60,000 nt of DNA from Antedon mediterranea (lineage: Eukaryota; Echinodermata; Crinoidea; Comatulida; Antedonidae): assembly GCF_964355755.1 (NCBI RefSeq), contig NC_092672.1:9546501-9606500 (forward strand). The letters are read 5' to 3'. The position numbers and the translations under genes are program-made. Shown in pieces: positions 1-13,238 of this stretch. Under the pieces are notes generated by a model. That model was not told the DNA's origin, did not search any database, and worked only from the letters and a program-made list of their open reading frames with translations. The first letter of the stretch is position 1. Each line of letters opens with the position of its first letter.

Positions 1-1218
1 TTTGCTAAATCACCAATTGTATTTATTACATAACCGTGTTTAATATTGTATATATAGATTTGTATTAACAATGCCATGACAAGATTTTGTTTAGAGGCCT
101 AATGACATTTTTTCAATGGTTTTGATGGTACCAGTTTTATTATTACTGTATTTCTAACGAACATCCTAACGACATGACTCTATAGACAGTACAATTACTG
201 CAGTAATAACAGTTTAGACAGTACAATTACTGCAGTAATAACAGTTTATACTTAATTGTTGTTGAACTTGTGCTTTATAGTGTTTTCTTTAAAACAGAAT
301 AAATCTTGTATTTGGTATCATCACCTTATAATTACATAAAGTAATACATAAGTCAAATTATCGTGTCTTTTGAATAATAATTTCATGTTTGATTTTGTTT
401 AATTCCTCCTCTCTCCAGAAACCGATTTGGGCCAAATCGATTTGGGCCAAATTACCTCGGATTCTTATTATCAATAATGGGAAAGCGTGCAGTAATTATC
501 TGCGATACAACGCCGGTTTTCATTCGCTATGATCTACAAACTTGTTGGTCAGTTGGTACGGTCCTGGGATTTTCGAATCAAATCGCTTTATTTCGTCCTC
601 AATAGGAAAATACTTTGAGTGTATTAAAATAGTACAGTACATACAAATATTTATTTATTTAAGAAAATGTCGCGAATATTACTAACATTTACTAAAAAGC
701 GAAACGTGCAGTTATTGTGACGGAGGATTTTTCTGCATGACAGCGTGGTTTGAGAACAATCATTAAATAGTTCTTAAAATTAAAACTCTAAAAGTTCACA
801 AAACGAAGTACTGTGTACTTAATAGGTTAAAAATGTCTTACCTGTCTTTTTTTCTTCAATGTTAATAGTAAAAGCTACAATACCGATTAAAGTAACTCCG
901 ATATTCTTAGTTCGTCGGTTTTCGGTGTAAATAGTTCACACCATTGAAGGCAGATAGTTATAACGGTATTACATTACTTAACAGGCGTTGCTTGTATTTG
1001 ATTGGCTGATACCTCCAGATAATTAGTTAGTATTTTACAAAATAAAAGAATTCGGTTAATTCTTTTATGTTGGAATCTACGTCATTGTATTAAAGGTATT
1101 AATTCCTCAACAATTAAATATGGGCGTTGAAAGATGATGTAGCCCACCAACAGAAAATCCTCTTAAGTGATTGTAAGTTGTACAGTATAATAATAGTTCA
1201 TAATACGTACGACTCTGT
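1..1218. repeat. Long direct repeat, copy 1 (cut by window start)
   Basis: Matches 2227-3444 at a constant offset of 2226 with only about two base differences noticed, so the duplication or conversion is very recent. It contains a tandem pair of a 31-bp unit with ACTGCAGTAATAACAG (183-246). No coding frame is seen. Whether these are LTRs, or 1.2 units of a tandem array with period 2226, cannot be decided because the left edge lies outside the window. Confidence 0.9.
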
Positions 1219-1612
1219 TTTTTTTATTACAAAAGTCCATGTAGTATTTTATTTACAACTGAATATATTTCAGAAATACATTATAAAAAAATATTGTTAA
1301 TAATTATTTGTTTTTTGTCGTGTGTGTTCTAAGTAAGGGTAATAAAGATACATATTATGCACATATCTTGTTATTTAGGCCAATACACGGTGTTACTATA
1401 AATTTATTGATAACGGATAATAATAATAATAATTGATTGTTAATCGTGAAATAAACAAATGAAATGTATTGCATAAATATTATTTATTATTAATTTATAT
1501 TATCGTATAATACCGTAAGCCGGAATTATGTGTCTATCAATATATACTACATCATTAAAATATCATTATTTCTACACAAACTTACTCTATTACAATTTCC
1601 GATTCGTGTTAT

Positions 1613-2019
1613 CAAAGAACTTATAACACAAGAATCTCCTGTTCTTCAATTTGCATTCAAAACACAGTATCGGAAGTACAGGGTTAAAAGGTCAAACTGG
1701 GCGACGCCATTTCACAGCATGGAGCAGCGCCCCCTCCAAACTAGGAAGTCAATTACTCTACCCCCTAGAGTATTAGCAGATCCCCTCTATGATTTTGACT
1801 TTCTAATTTGATGCGGGCGCCCTACTCCTCAGTCAATTACTCTATCCCCCTAGAGCATTAGCAGATCCCCTCTATGATTTTGACTTTCTAATTTGATGCG
1901 GGCGCCCTAATCCATGGCTCACAATGACGCCACCCATAGCTCTATTCTATCCCACAATGCCTTTCGAAATTGTTACGCGCTTCGGACGAACAGGAGATTC
2001 TTGTGTTATAAGTTCTTTG
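1613..2019 (+). mobile_element. MITE with 7-bp target duplication, copy 1
   Basis: 407 bp with terminal inverted repeats starting CAAAGAACTTATAACACAAG, about 32 bp long, flanked by GTGTTAT on both sides (1606-1612 and 2020-2026). The interior holds a duplicated segment of about 90 bp ending in GGGCGCCCTA. A 7-bp duplication does not fit Tc1-mariner, Harbinger or typical 8-bp hAT elements. The family is unassigned. Confidence 0.88.
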
Positions 2020-2226
2020 GTGTTATCTTATTATAGTCAAATAAGTGCATTTTAAACCCCAGTTACTTCCAGTCAATTTTACAATTTCTTACAGTTTTTA
2101 AAGGTAAATATTTACCTAATATAACTATTATGTCACATTAAAATGGAATATTAAAAAAAAAAAAATGTAAAAAATTTAGAGGGAAAATATATATTTATAA
2201 TTGTTTCTTATCATTATTAAAGTTTC

Positions 2227-3444
2227 TTTGCTAAATCACCAATTGTATTTATTACATAACCGTGTTTAATATTGTATATATAGATTTGTATTAACAATGC
2301 CATGACAAGATTTTGTTTAGAGGCCTAATGACATTTTTTCAATGGTTTTGATGGTACCAGTTTTATTATTACTGTATTTCTAACGAACATCCTAACGACA
2401 TGACTCTATAGACAGTACAATTACTGCAGTAATAACAGTTTAGACAGTACAATTACTGCAGTAATAACAGTTTATACTTAATTGTTGTTGAACTTGTGCT
2501 TTATAGTGTTTTCTTTAAAACAGAATAAATCTTGTATTTGGTATCATCACCTTATAATTACATAAAGTAATACATAAGTCAAATTATCGTGTCTTTTGAA
2601 TAATAATTTCATGTTTGATTTTGTTTAATTCCTCCTCTCTCCAGAAACCGATTTGGGCCAAATCGATTTGGGCCAAATTACCTCGGATTCTTATTATCAA
2701 TAATGGGAAAGCGTGCAGTAATTATCTGCGATACAACGCCGGTTTTCATTCGCTATGATCTACAAACTTGTTGGTCAGTTGGTACGGTCCTGGGATTTTC
2801 GAATCAAATCGCTTTATTTCGTCCTCAATAGGAAAATACTTTGAGTGTATTAAAATAGTACAGTACATACAAATATTTATTTATTTAAGAATATGTCGCG
2901 AATATTACTAACATTTACTAAAAAGCGAAACGTGCAGTTATTGTGACGGAGGATTTTTCTGCATGACAGCGTGGTTTGAGAACAATCATTAAATAGTTCT
3001 TAAAATTGAAACTCTAAAAGTTCACAAAACGAAGTACTGTGTACTTAATAGGTTAAAAATGTCTTACCTGTCTTTTTTTCTTCAATGTTAATAGTAAAAG
3101 CTACAATACCGATTAAAGTAACTCCGATATTCTTAGTTCGTCGGTTTTCGGTGTAAATAGTTCACACCATTGAAGGCAGATAGTTATAACGGTATTACAT
3201 TACTTAACAGGCGTTGCTTGTATTTGATTGGCTGATACCTCCAGATAATTAGTTAGTATTTTACAAAATAAAAGAATTCGGTTAATTCTTTTATGTTGGA
3301 ATCTACGTCATTGTATTAAAGGTATTAATTCCTCAACAATTAAATATGGGCGTTGAAAGATGATGTAGCCCACCAACAGAAAATCCTCTTAAGTGATTGT
3401 AAGTTGTACAGTATAATAATAGTTCATAATACGTACGACTCTGT
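2227..3444. repeat. Long direct repeat, copy 2
   Basis: Second copy of 1-1218. Homology stops at CTGT (3444), where copy 1 continues into an A/T-rich spacer holding a MITE. Confidence 0.9.
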
Positions 3445-3540
3445 GTCAGTTACCAGAACATTCACTGAATCATAATTCAACATAAAGATATATAACACAT
3501 TTCTATATTTGGAGTTAAGCTTGTGTTATTTTATCTGGAT

Positions 3541-3690
3541 TTAAGCTCTGTCTACACTCAAAATAGTGTTATGTGCCCAATATGGTAGTGGTATGCCAAA
3601 TATAGTACTGATATAACATCATCATGTCCATATATGTGCACAACATATTTGTTTGTCACATAAGTTTGATAGTATAGACACAGAGCTTTA
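3541..3690. mobile_element. MITE family with CTCTGTCTACAC ends, copy 1
   Basis: Ends TTAAGCTCTGTCTACAC and its diverged complement near 3675-3690. Interior words ATGTGCCCA and TTTGTTTGTCACATAA recur in the other copies (4421, 25491, 56175, 59361). Confidence 0.7.
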
Positions 3691-4420
3691 CGCTTTACTG
3701 AGACGATCATTTAGAGAAAAAAAAAATATTTCCAAAGTTAACGACAATTCTTTAGAATTACGATTGTGTACAACTCTAATTGAATAAAAATAAATATAGA
3801 GTAAAAGTTTTTTTAGTGTCATTCTTTTCTCTCTTCTTTCGCTTTTGTATCTGACGTAAACTATAGTTGTTAAACGTGGCACTAATCACATTTTGTCAGC
3901 AACATTATTCAAGAAAATTCAAACAGAGTTTTAGTATAAACATGTTTAAAGAAAACGACAGTAAAAACTGTTAGCTAGGTCTAGCCTAGATATGCTTAGG
4001 TTATAGCCTACCACCTTACTAGTATTAGGCCTATAGCTAAGTAACGATACGTAAAATTACTTGCCCAGATGAAAAAAAGCTATTAAATTCAAACGCATTC
4101 GTTTTTTTGTGTATGATATGGAAAATAAATGATATATGATAAATCGTATACGTGTCTTGATTTGTTCTGCTCTTTTTTGGTACCAAGTAATAACGTGATG
4201 TAAGAAGCCGTTTAATTAACATACGTTTCATTTCAAATTCAAACAAACCTAATTTATATCAACTTGGTTAGTGATGAGACAATGTTATAATAATAATAAT
4301 AACACTGAATATAGCAGCCTATTCAATTAGTTGCTATTTAAACGGTTCTACTACTCCGAACTATTTCCATGAGAAATTCCAAAGCTATCTAACAGTGAAT
4401 GTTTTCTTATAAAGAAAGCC

Positions 4421-4545
4421 TAAAGTTCTATCTACGCTAGTCTGACAAAAAAAAAGTGTGATGTGCCCATATAATGGTAGTGTTATGACATCATGCACAT
4501 CACATTTGTTTGACACATAACGTTTGATAGTACTAAGTAGATAAT
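4421..4545. mobile_element. MITE family with CTCTGTCTACAC ends, copy 2
   Basis: Diverged copy: AAAGTTCTATCTACGCTAG on the left, GTTTGATAGTACTAAGTAGAT on the right, with the shared interior GTGATGTGCCCATA. Confidence 0.6.
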
Positions 4546-4639
4546 AGTATGTTATTTTCCACAGCTAGACCATCAATAAGACTAGGTGCAATTATCATGG
4601 AAGGTATAATACAGACAAAACGAAACGGCGGAATAGATT

Positions 4640-4840
4640 GATTGAAATATATATTTATACTGGGTAACCTCTTCAGTCAAAGACTGGTCTCCCAGAGGGC
4701 CCAGTTGGTGATCAGTGGATGTGATGTATTAATACACCGGAGTAACCCCCTACTCGTCTCAAAAGATGTACTGTACTAGGTTCTTTAAAGTGCACACGAG
4801 CTAGATGTGTACACTGGACCTACGGTCTAACTATGCTATA
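4640..4840 (-). mobile_element. tRNA-derived SINE, body and tail only
   Basis: The reverse strand carries the body found at 35711 and 43321 (TTTAAAGAACCTAGTACA) and the tail CTGAAGAGGTTACCCAGTAT shared with 35711-35940. The tRNA-like head is missing. Confidence 0.75.
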
Positions 4841-6013
4841 GTGTTCAAAACTATCGACATGCACTATATTAACTAAGATAAAAAGTTATACATACGCTAC
4901 AGTAATTCAAAAAATGTGTAAATATTTATTTATATTTATTTTAAGATGTTAAAAAACTTACCTATAAAAGCTGCATGGACTTATATAAAGTCAATGAGTA
5001 TTTCGGGATAACAATGTTTCTTGTATTTTCTAAATCAACATCAGTGTTTACTGCGGCTTATTGTACAGTAGGCATAGCATCACTCATTAAAAACTTCCGA
5101 AATCATATGCCAAATCTGTACGTTTCGTCATTAGCTGTACACACATGTGATGGTATTCATTTATTTACAGCGAATAGAACCAACGGCATCCCACTTTAAT
5201 TGAATATTGATTCTTTCAAATACAATAATAACGTGTTAATGATCAATATCATTATTTATCGTCATTTATTATTCATATACGTTAAGTGAAATCTGTTATT
5301 GTGTTTAAGTTTGGTTGTTATTGATCCGTTACGCATTTTCTCCAATCACGAATGCTAGAGGTGCTCTGTGGACGTTACCATGGGATGGCAAATTATAATT
5401 ATCTAGGCCTATTATATAATTCGCATATCCGAGGGTGGTCAGTTCGTCCTTGTAACATTTCATTCCGCCGATGAAGGTAAGAAAAGGGGACTGAAATAAA
5501 ATAGGATTAAATAAATATTGCAGGAAAAAGCTTAATACGCATGCGTACTGACGGTTAACGTTTAAAAACTTGATCGTCAGAGACGGCGGTAATTATTATA
5601 CAGTATTTTCCAACTGTAAGCATCATACAGAGTATTAGTATGAATTGACGATAAGTACTAATGGTTCTGTAAAACATACAAACTCGTACTGCACGACAAT
5701 TGTTTTAAATCATCCATACCTGTTTTTTGTCCATTCTGTGGCTTTTGCTGAAAGTTAAGTTCTTTTGATCTTCAATAAGTTATTATTTTTGTTATCTTCA
5801 ACATTTCAGGTAACGCGTATACATTGAATTTCAATATTAACATTACATTTCAAATGTCAAAGTACTTTAAAAGCATCCTATGCCTACTGTCAGGCAATGC
5901 TTTCCCTAACAAGTCAAATTGTAGTAATTTCCTCTATTTCTGATTAACAGAGAGGTCTTTACAAGCGTAACAATCAGTATGTAATTATAATCAGGCGATA
6001 TAGGCCGACATTC

Positions 6014-6235
6014 AAGATGTATTGTCTCCCAAAAACAAGAAAAATGAAGATTAATAAAATGAGACTTTAAATAGGTCACTTTGCAGTTTTAATAAAGTTA
6101 TTCACTTCTGTTTAAAAAAATATTTTACTTAAATAGTAATTTTTTGGTCAAAGTGAATAGGCCTAACTCTTGTGTGACATTAAACTGGCATATTAAAAAT
6201 AAAATTAAACAAAGTTTAGGGAGACAATAATATCT
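6014..6235. mobile_element. Element with GATGTATTGTC ends, copy 1 (TTAA type)
   Basis: Ends CAAGATGTATTGTCTCCC and GGGAGACAATAATATCT followed by TTAA. Shorter relative of 9865-10411. Confidence 0.65.
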
Positions 6236-8693
6236 TTAACATACCCATATTATAAAAATCATTTGATTGATGATTGTGCAAACTTACGAAGATTGTGTAT
6301 TTGATGTTAGTCCTGAAAGTTAGTGGAAACAATATTTAGAAAAACGTATACATACTCTAAGTGGTGGGCTCTTCACTGATGAATATTAATTGAACCGCAG
6401 GGTAAAAGTGTAAGGGATAAATGGTTTATGAAATAATTTGATCGTAAAATCGAACGTTATTGTTTGATTGCCTTGGTTTGACCCTGCTCCTAAGTCATAA
6501 GTACAGATGAATAAAGTCTATGCAATCTTCTATCAACTTAGCCACGTATCGGTGGTCCATTATATAACTAACATATCAGAAAGACTTTCTTAGCTTTACG
6601 CATGTTGCTTTCGTTGCAGCAGGAACCGGATAGTTGACCAAACCCAGTACCGACCGTTCGGGAAATTACAGTGTATATTATATTATATCTAAAGGCAAAA
6701 TACTGAAAAAATGACAATGCTGTGGCTGGATCTCAATGGAGATACAAACAAAAAGCGAAAAGCTAAATCAAAACGATAATTTAAACGATCAGAAAGGTTA
6801 GCAGAGCTTTCGGGCAACACTAGCCCTTCATTAGTGCAAGTGAACTATCATATATTCACTACAATTCCTCTATGATAGCATTAACTATATTTAATATTAT
6901 TACTATATTATTATTATATTATATTACAACAATGTCCATGTCATGATATTTCTTTGACGGACCGTATAGCAATAACATACTAATTCCATAAGTGGTCGAG
7001 CATTTTAATACTATTAATGTTGTGAGATTCTTATAAATGTCATGAAGTGTAATATTTTCAATCAACGATAATTTTTAAGTGGTTACCGCAGACATTATGA
7101 CGCTTGAAATACCTTACATAAACATTGAATGAAAGTTAAGATTAAAGAAAATGAATAACGTATCACGAAAATATTAGCATATTATTTTCTTAATCTTGAA
7201 TTACCTTTCCAATCCATAAATTTAAATGAACGAATAAACAATTATTTTAACCCCAGATCTTTGGAACTTTTTAAAGTCTTTTACCTTCAATGTTCCATCT
7301 TTCTTAATTACAAATGGTATTTGGTACAATGGTACAAATGAACAAACAAAATGTGTGTGATCAATATGTAGAGAGGTTAATAAAATTGAGGTTAAATGAC
7401 AGGACAAAATGAACAAACAAAATTGGTGTGATCAATATATGTAGAGAGGTTAATACAATTAAGGTTAACTTATTTAAAACATTGTGATTGTAACAAAAGC
7501 AAATAAAGTACGGTATACTTCCGAATAAAGATGAACTAAAAATTTAAAAAAACTTTTAAATACACATTATATACATACACTGTTTATTACCGGCAGAGAA
7601 AAGGAGTTCCGCAAAAAGCTCACCGGCAAGAGCAGCTAAATATTTGGTATTTTTATTCTATTATACGAAATATAATAAACTTTGGTCTATAACAACTAAA
7701 TACAGCATAGAATTCTATTTCTTCATAGCATATCAATATTTTAGAATAGTGAAACTTTGTATATAGCACCTTCTTCCCACCCAATAGAAAGCACCATGTT
7801 TAATACTTGGAATCACAAAAATTCCAAAAAAAAATAATCTCTTCTATTTTTTAACATAGAAAGAGAAAACTAAGAAAATATAGTTAGTGTGCCATGTGCA
7901 TATGCAATATTAGTGGACTGAAGACACACTTCATAAATATAACGACAAAACAAATAGTTTTCTAGTACCTGTTTAGCTTCAATCTTCCACTATAAGTGGG
8001 GTCTGAAATATGAGACAAACGTTGAAATCAATTACGCAATACTTTTAAAGTTTGTTTTAAACCTCCATGCAAAACACTAGTGGAAAAAACATGCACTACT
8101 TGTTTAGAAGAACTTACACATAACATTGTTATTGTAACCACACGCGCTAAACATGTTTTGAATGAAAATATTGAAAAAAAAAGAATAAATAAATGTATTA
8201 TATAACTATTAGGCCTAGACATTGCTCTTTAAAGTAGTTTAACGATAAACGGTATTGATAAGCAAACATTTTTTATTCTTTTCTTTCCTGTATTAGTTTA
8301 TGCACATATACATTTTAGTCACGAAGATCAATTTTTAGTATAACTATTTTATTTTATTGCAGGTAAAGAGGGACACAGTTAAGATACTAACATGCATATT
8401 GTACTGTCTTACAGTATAGAAAGTACAGTTAATACTAAGTGAATGGAAAATTAACTGCAAATTTAACATAACAGTTCGCTTCAACATTTTACTTTCTCCA
8501 TGAGTAGGCTAATTAAAAGCTGGTCCAGAAAACTGGACTCGCGAACACGAATTTGGGATTTGCCTGTCACCAAACGTTAGGGGGATACGTTTCGCATGTA
8601 GAAATACAGGCACACGTGTTTGTATTACCGCGCAGAAGATAATGTCTCAACATCGTGACAATTTTATTTTCAACACTCGAGTGAAGGCCCATT

Positions 8694-9086
8694 TACACTA
8701 GGGCGATAACGATCGACGATAAATAGATAAACATACATTTTTCTTGGATAGAACGAAAGAAATTAGAACAGTTTTCGTTCTAGAACTATAGGATAATCAT
8801 GTATACTGTATTTAATAAATAATAATATTTTTGAAAAGCCAATAAAATGACGTCATGATCAATAAAAACAATAAAATCGTTGTATTGTAACGATATTATT
8901 GCTCTTACTAATCATGACGTCATTAATGATTGGACGTGTGGAAATATTATTTTCATCAAAGGCAGCATAGATGATAATCCTATAGTTCTAGGATGAACAC
9001 TTTTAACAATTCTTTTTTTTAGGTATGAAAAATGCATATTTATCTTGTTATCGTCGATCGTTATCGCCCTAGTGTAAATGGGCCTT
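8694..9086. mobile_element. Foldback/MITE with GGCCCATTTACAC ends
   Basis: Inverted ends of about 39 bp starting AAGGCCCATTTACACTAGGG with near-perfect complement at 9048-9086. The interior is also partly self-complementary (two TGACGTCAT sites). No clear target duplication is visible. Confidence 0.8.
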
Positions 9087-9123
9087 AAGGCCGCGGATCT
9101 GGAACGCCCTTCATGTCGATGTT

Positions 9124-9418
9124 AGCCTGGTTTCCATAAAATCGCTACACCGTGTCGCCGACTGCTGTCGCGGACAGAGCGTAGCGATTCTATGGAAACG
9201 CTAGAATTTATCGGGGATCTAGTACGCGAGCGCTAAATATTCTTTGGTACACGCGTATACGACTCATCGCCGACAAAATCGGCAAAGTTGAACATGGTTG
9301 AACTTTGCCGATTTGTCTGCAATGAATCGGGGGGAGACCTCCCCAATGCGCGTCGGCGACATTTGCGCGTGTAGCGATTTCAATGGAAACGGTGTAGCGA
9401 TTTTATGGAAACCAGGCT
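9124..9418. mobile_element. Foldback element with GTTTCCATAAAATCGCTAC ends
   Basis: Inverted ends AGCCTGGTTTCCATAAAATC. The core GTAGCGATT-TATGGAAAC recurs several times near both ends. The two small open frames inside are products of the palindrome. Confidence 0.75.
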
Positions 9419-9864
9419 TTAGAGAAGCGAATTCGGCACCTCTATTAAACATCAACTTAACATTTTTCTTTTTAATTAATAATGCTACTATATTGTTAGG
9501 CGCTCTGTTCTTTGTAGGACGCCATATAGATACATAAATACATTCGTAAAACGTGTTTGTATAAACCGCACAGAAGATAACACTTCTACGTTGTTAAAAT
9601 TGTAATATTCTCAACATACTAATAGTACATATATAACGTAAAATTGTAATTCACAAATAAAACCATTTGTGCAAAATATATTTATTGTCTGGTGGTGAAT
9701 TCTACGTTTACCAAAACAATGATTCAAAAAGCATAAAGTAACATTTGTATTACAGTGTATTACGTAATAATTAGTATGGATCAAAGATACGTCACCAATG
9801 CTGATTTGAAAAGATCTCAGTAATACTTACTACTAACACTACTACTTCTAACACTACTACTTAA

Positions 9865-10411
9865 AGATGTATTGTCCCTTGAAACACAAAAAAATGAAGG
9901 TCAAAATATTCTAAATTTAAAGTGGCCATATCAAAGTAATATTAAAGTTATTCACTTTAAGTCGAAAATTTGAGCCAAAAACAACAAGTTTACGTAATTA
10001 ACAGGTAAATTAGTTTGATTACATTTCATCTGGAAAATCGTCACGAGTGAAAGTAAACAAAGATTTCAAACCATGAGTATGCATTATGTATATGCTAAAT
10101 TAGGATTGTTTACAACTCGTCACGGTTAAGAAGGTATTTTCACACAGATCATGAGGAAGTTTTATGATTATGCATACAGAGTAGCCAAACAAGCGTGTTT
10201 CATTATGGGATATGTTTTGATTGAAAACTTTGACTGGAAGTCAAAGTTATTTTTTAAACAAAAAAACGTCTGTATTTCAGTTAATTATTTTTTTTTTCGA
10301 AAATTTTTGGGTGATAGTTAATAACTATTATGATACTTCAAAATGACCCACCTTTTTTCGAAATCTTTTATTTTTTATTTTTTTGGAATTAGTCAAAGGG
10401 ACAATACATCT
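9865..10411. mobile_element. TTAA-flanked element with GATGTATTGTCCC ends, copy 2
   Basis: 547 bp; ends AGATGTATTGTCCCTTGA and AAAGGGACAATACATCT, flanked by TTAA at 9861-9864 and 10412-10415. TTAA targets are typical of piggyBac, Kolobok and Sola3. No coding frame is seen. Confidence 0.85.
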
Positions 10412-10492
10412 TTAATTTTAAGTGTAACCAAAATATAAGTGTAACAAAAATATAGTAAAATAGCTGTAAAACTTAGATAGTAACAGTCACTT

Positions 10493-10565
10493 TTAAGCTT
10501 GCTTTCCACTAGCGAATCTGTGAGCGGTCTAACGTAAATTCGCGTAGTGGAAAAAAAACCTTTAA
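10493..10565. mobile_element. Short MITE with AAGCTTGCTTTCCACTAG ends
   Basis: Ends TTAAGCTTGCTTTCCACTAG and CGTAGTGGAAAAAAAACCTTTAA. Related to the pair in SLC66A1 introns (56613, 57924). TTAA occurs at both edges. Confidence 0.55.
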
Positions 10566-12720
10566 AGAAAGGAAATGCCCACATTTATAGTACTTTATGA
10601 ACCGTATTTTAATTTCTCATTTTATAGTTTACACATTTCAGTAAAAACACACTTAAAACCTAAAAAAAAACTTTTGCTTCTTCAAATCTGTTACAAAAAC
10701 AAATGCAGTACAGTATACACAATTTCTCGCAGGAAATTATAGGTACCGAATGAAAAGCCAAAAATAAATATACAGTATCTTCTAACAAGGTGATTTTGTC
10801 TTATGGGATAATTGAATTGATATACTGTGTATTTAGAGTAGCCAACAGAACTAAATCTTACGCTAAAGTGGGCATGAATGTCTTGATCTGATTTTAGATA
10901 TATCAACCATGAGGAAGGTACGTTTATCGATCCACTGACCATCGTAATATTAGCTGTAGTATTATATTGAATACAGTATAACAATGTAGTGTTTGAGCAC
11001 TCATTGTCTTCCTTGCTTATAAAGATTTATCATGCATTTGTGAAAGCCATGCATGTAACGTCGTTTTACACGATTGTATGACAATGATAAGTACGTTTTT
11101 GGCACACTGATCAAGTTGTAAGGCAAATTCATTAATTGTTATCCTTCCTTGGTCCAACCATGGAGGATTTAACATGAATCTGTGACAGCAGCCATAGGAC
11201 GTCATTTTATAAGTCATCAAAACTGATGAAAAATCGGCCAGGGTTATAATCTTAGTACCGCTTCTTTTCCATGGAGAATTTATGAACATAACAACTGAAT
11301 TGTGTCCAAATAAATTCAGATTGCATTGTCAGTGATAAATACCAGAAATAAACACTAAATAATATTAAAATATACTTATAATAATATAATATTGATCTTT
11401 GCTCACATAATGGGATTAAATCAAATATTTACCCAGCATCTTCTGTGTATAATACAAAGTTATTAAATGATAATAATATCAATAGTTAGATTTCATTTGT
11501 ACCAAACAGTTTCACTCATAGTAATTAATATCAGGGAAGAGCGAGATTATTTTACTTAGTATTCCCTACTATAGTACACTAGGCACCAATGCATATATAC
11601 GCATGTTGTTATAAATACCTATTATCCTCTTTCCCTTCATTCATTTACTTTTACCTTATATACATTCCATAAACTTATTGCTCTAATTTTATTAAAGTTT
11701 TAATGATACTTTTGAAATACATCAAATGTATTTAATTTATATTAAAGCTGAATTGGATTTTATTTTTTACAGTTTCAAATATATTCTTCCTTACTTTAAA
11801 AACAATATTAAATAAAATTACCAAAATATAAAGCTTAACAAAAAAGTAGAAACAGAAAAAACAAAATTAACTAATAGTTTTAGAATCTTGAAGAATTTCC
11901 GAATACGAACCGAAGAGCACACTAACTACCACTAAATAGCTTTCGATTTTTAGACGATTGACGACCTAAATTGATTTGGCGTCGGTCGTCGCCTGGACCT
12001 AGTAGACACTATCAAAAATGTGGAGAGCAAGGAAACACGTCCCAATATCTCCACATGCGCACAATGAATAAACATGACATAGTCGCCAATCGTCGCCAAT
12101 CGATAGCCGACGCAGTTTCTACTACTTTCAGCCATCACTACACCATAAAATTAAACATTTGAAATAACGGTCATTATTCCATAAATTATTTCTGTAAATA
12201 ATTCATTAAATTATTAAGGGACAATATCTTAACCTATTCAAAACACACTCATCCTCCTAATATTAAACTTCTTCGTCCGTGACTTATTTGGTAAACTTAA
12301 TACCTTCTCTACAAAACTGAAAGAATTGATCATTGGTATAAATATATATTATTAGTTGCATTGCATTCGTTTGTGCGTTGTTCTTAATTAATTTCATATT
12401 TTAAACAGTATCGTAACTACACAGAAAAAAATAAAAGAATGTCTATATTGCAATAAGCCCAACACTTGATTGCTATTACGGCGGCGTAGATTCTACGTTT
12501 TTCAGTTTGTAGAGAATGAGAATGGTTAAATTGAAATTGGTTGCTCAAAATATGTTTGTATTTTTATTTTATTTACTGTAGTCAGCCTGAAAAGGGTGCT
12601 ATTTCAGAAACCTCTTAATTGTAAATACGTATTTTACTGATACAACATGACCTTTTCATCCTATTTAAACTATCACAGGATGTTGTAACTCCATTTATCC
12701 TAACCACGGGATAAAAGGAA

Positions 12721-12908
12721 TCTACAGTACTACCATTTAAACATTTTTTTAATGCATCAAATGAAAAATATCGAATATACTTTTGAGTGTTGGAATAAAG
12801 ATTGATTATTTTGGAATTCTACAGTACTACCATTTAAACATTTTTTTAATGCATCAAATGAAAAATATCGAATATACTTTTGAGTGTTGGAATAAAGATT
12901 GATTATTT
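12721..12908. repeat. 97-bp tandem duplication downstream of GLUT
   Basis: Two nearly identical copies of a 97-bp unit starting TCTACAGTACTACCATTTAA at 12721 and 12818. It lies within about 300 bases of the GLUT stop codon, so it may be in the 3' UTR. Confidence 0.85.
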
Positions 12909-13043
12909 GGAAAGAAACAAATACTGTTGCAATAGTAAAGATATAACTGTCGGTGTCATAATAAATTTTTAAGTTTGGATAAATAATGTAGTGTCAATGA
13001 CCATAGTCTACAATAGACAACGAAAACACGCAGAAATCAAAGG

Positions 13044-13238
13044 TTATATTTGATTTTCCGGTTTCTCAGTCGTAGCCATACTTACGTATTCATCTTTTTT
13101 TCCCGCCTCTTTGCGGAAAATTGCAGATATTTCTTCAAAACTTTTGTTTTTTGTTTCAGGTAAGAACTTGTACGTGAACAGCCAAAAGATTACAAGTAAA
13201 ATGATGAAGATAACAAAAACATATGCATCCAATGATTT
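13044..13238 (-). CDS. SLC2A-like: GLUT exon 12 (residues 447-510), helix 12 and C-tail
   Basis: 195 nt including TAA at 13046-13044. Helix 12, then [13 protein letters not shown] and a polar cytosolic tail ending in PENQI. No C-terminal PDZ-type ending is evident. Confidence 0.94.
   Translation of the reverse strand, partial: KSLDAYVFVIFIILLVIFWLFTYKFLPETKNKSFEEISAIFRKEAGKKDEYVSMATTEKPENQI

Larger units (their letters stand above)
3445..13043. other. Intergenic region downstream of the GLUT 3' end
   Basis: AT-rich DNA without a convincing gene. Short open frames here (for example 4975-5199 and 11017-11289) lack recognisable domains or splice context. The parts I can explain are the MITEs, SINE fragment, foldbacks and TTAA-flanked element listed separately. 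The stretches 4900-6000, 6240-8690 and 10570-12700 show nothing I can name. Confidence 0.6.

Noticed and set aside
1-3444. LTR retrotransposon
   Set aside because: No primer-binding site, polypurine tract or gag/pol trace in the 1-kb interior, and the left boundary is unseen; kept as a direct repeat only.
4975-5199. 74-residue plus frame
   Set aside because: No similarity I can recognise and no supporting signals.
11017-11289. 90-residue minus frame downstream of GLUT
   Set aside because: No recognisable motif, membrane pattern or splice context; chance length in this region.
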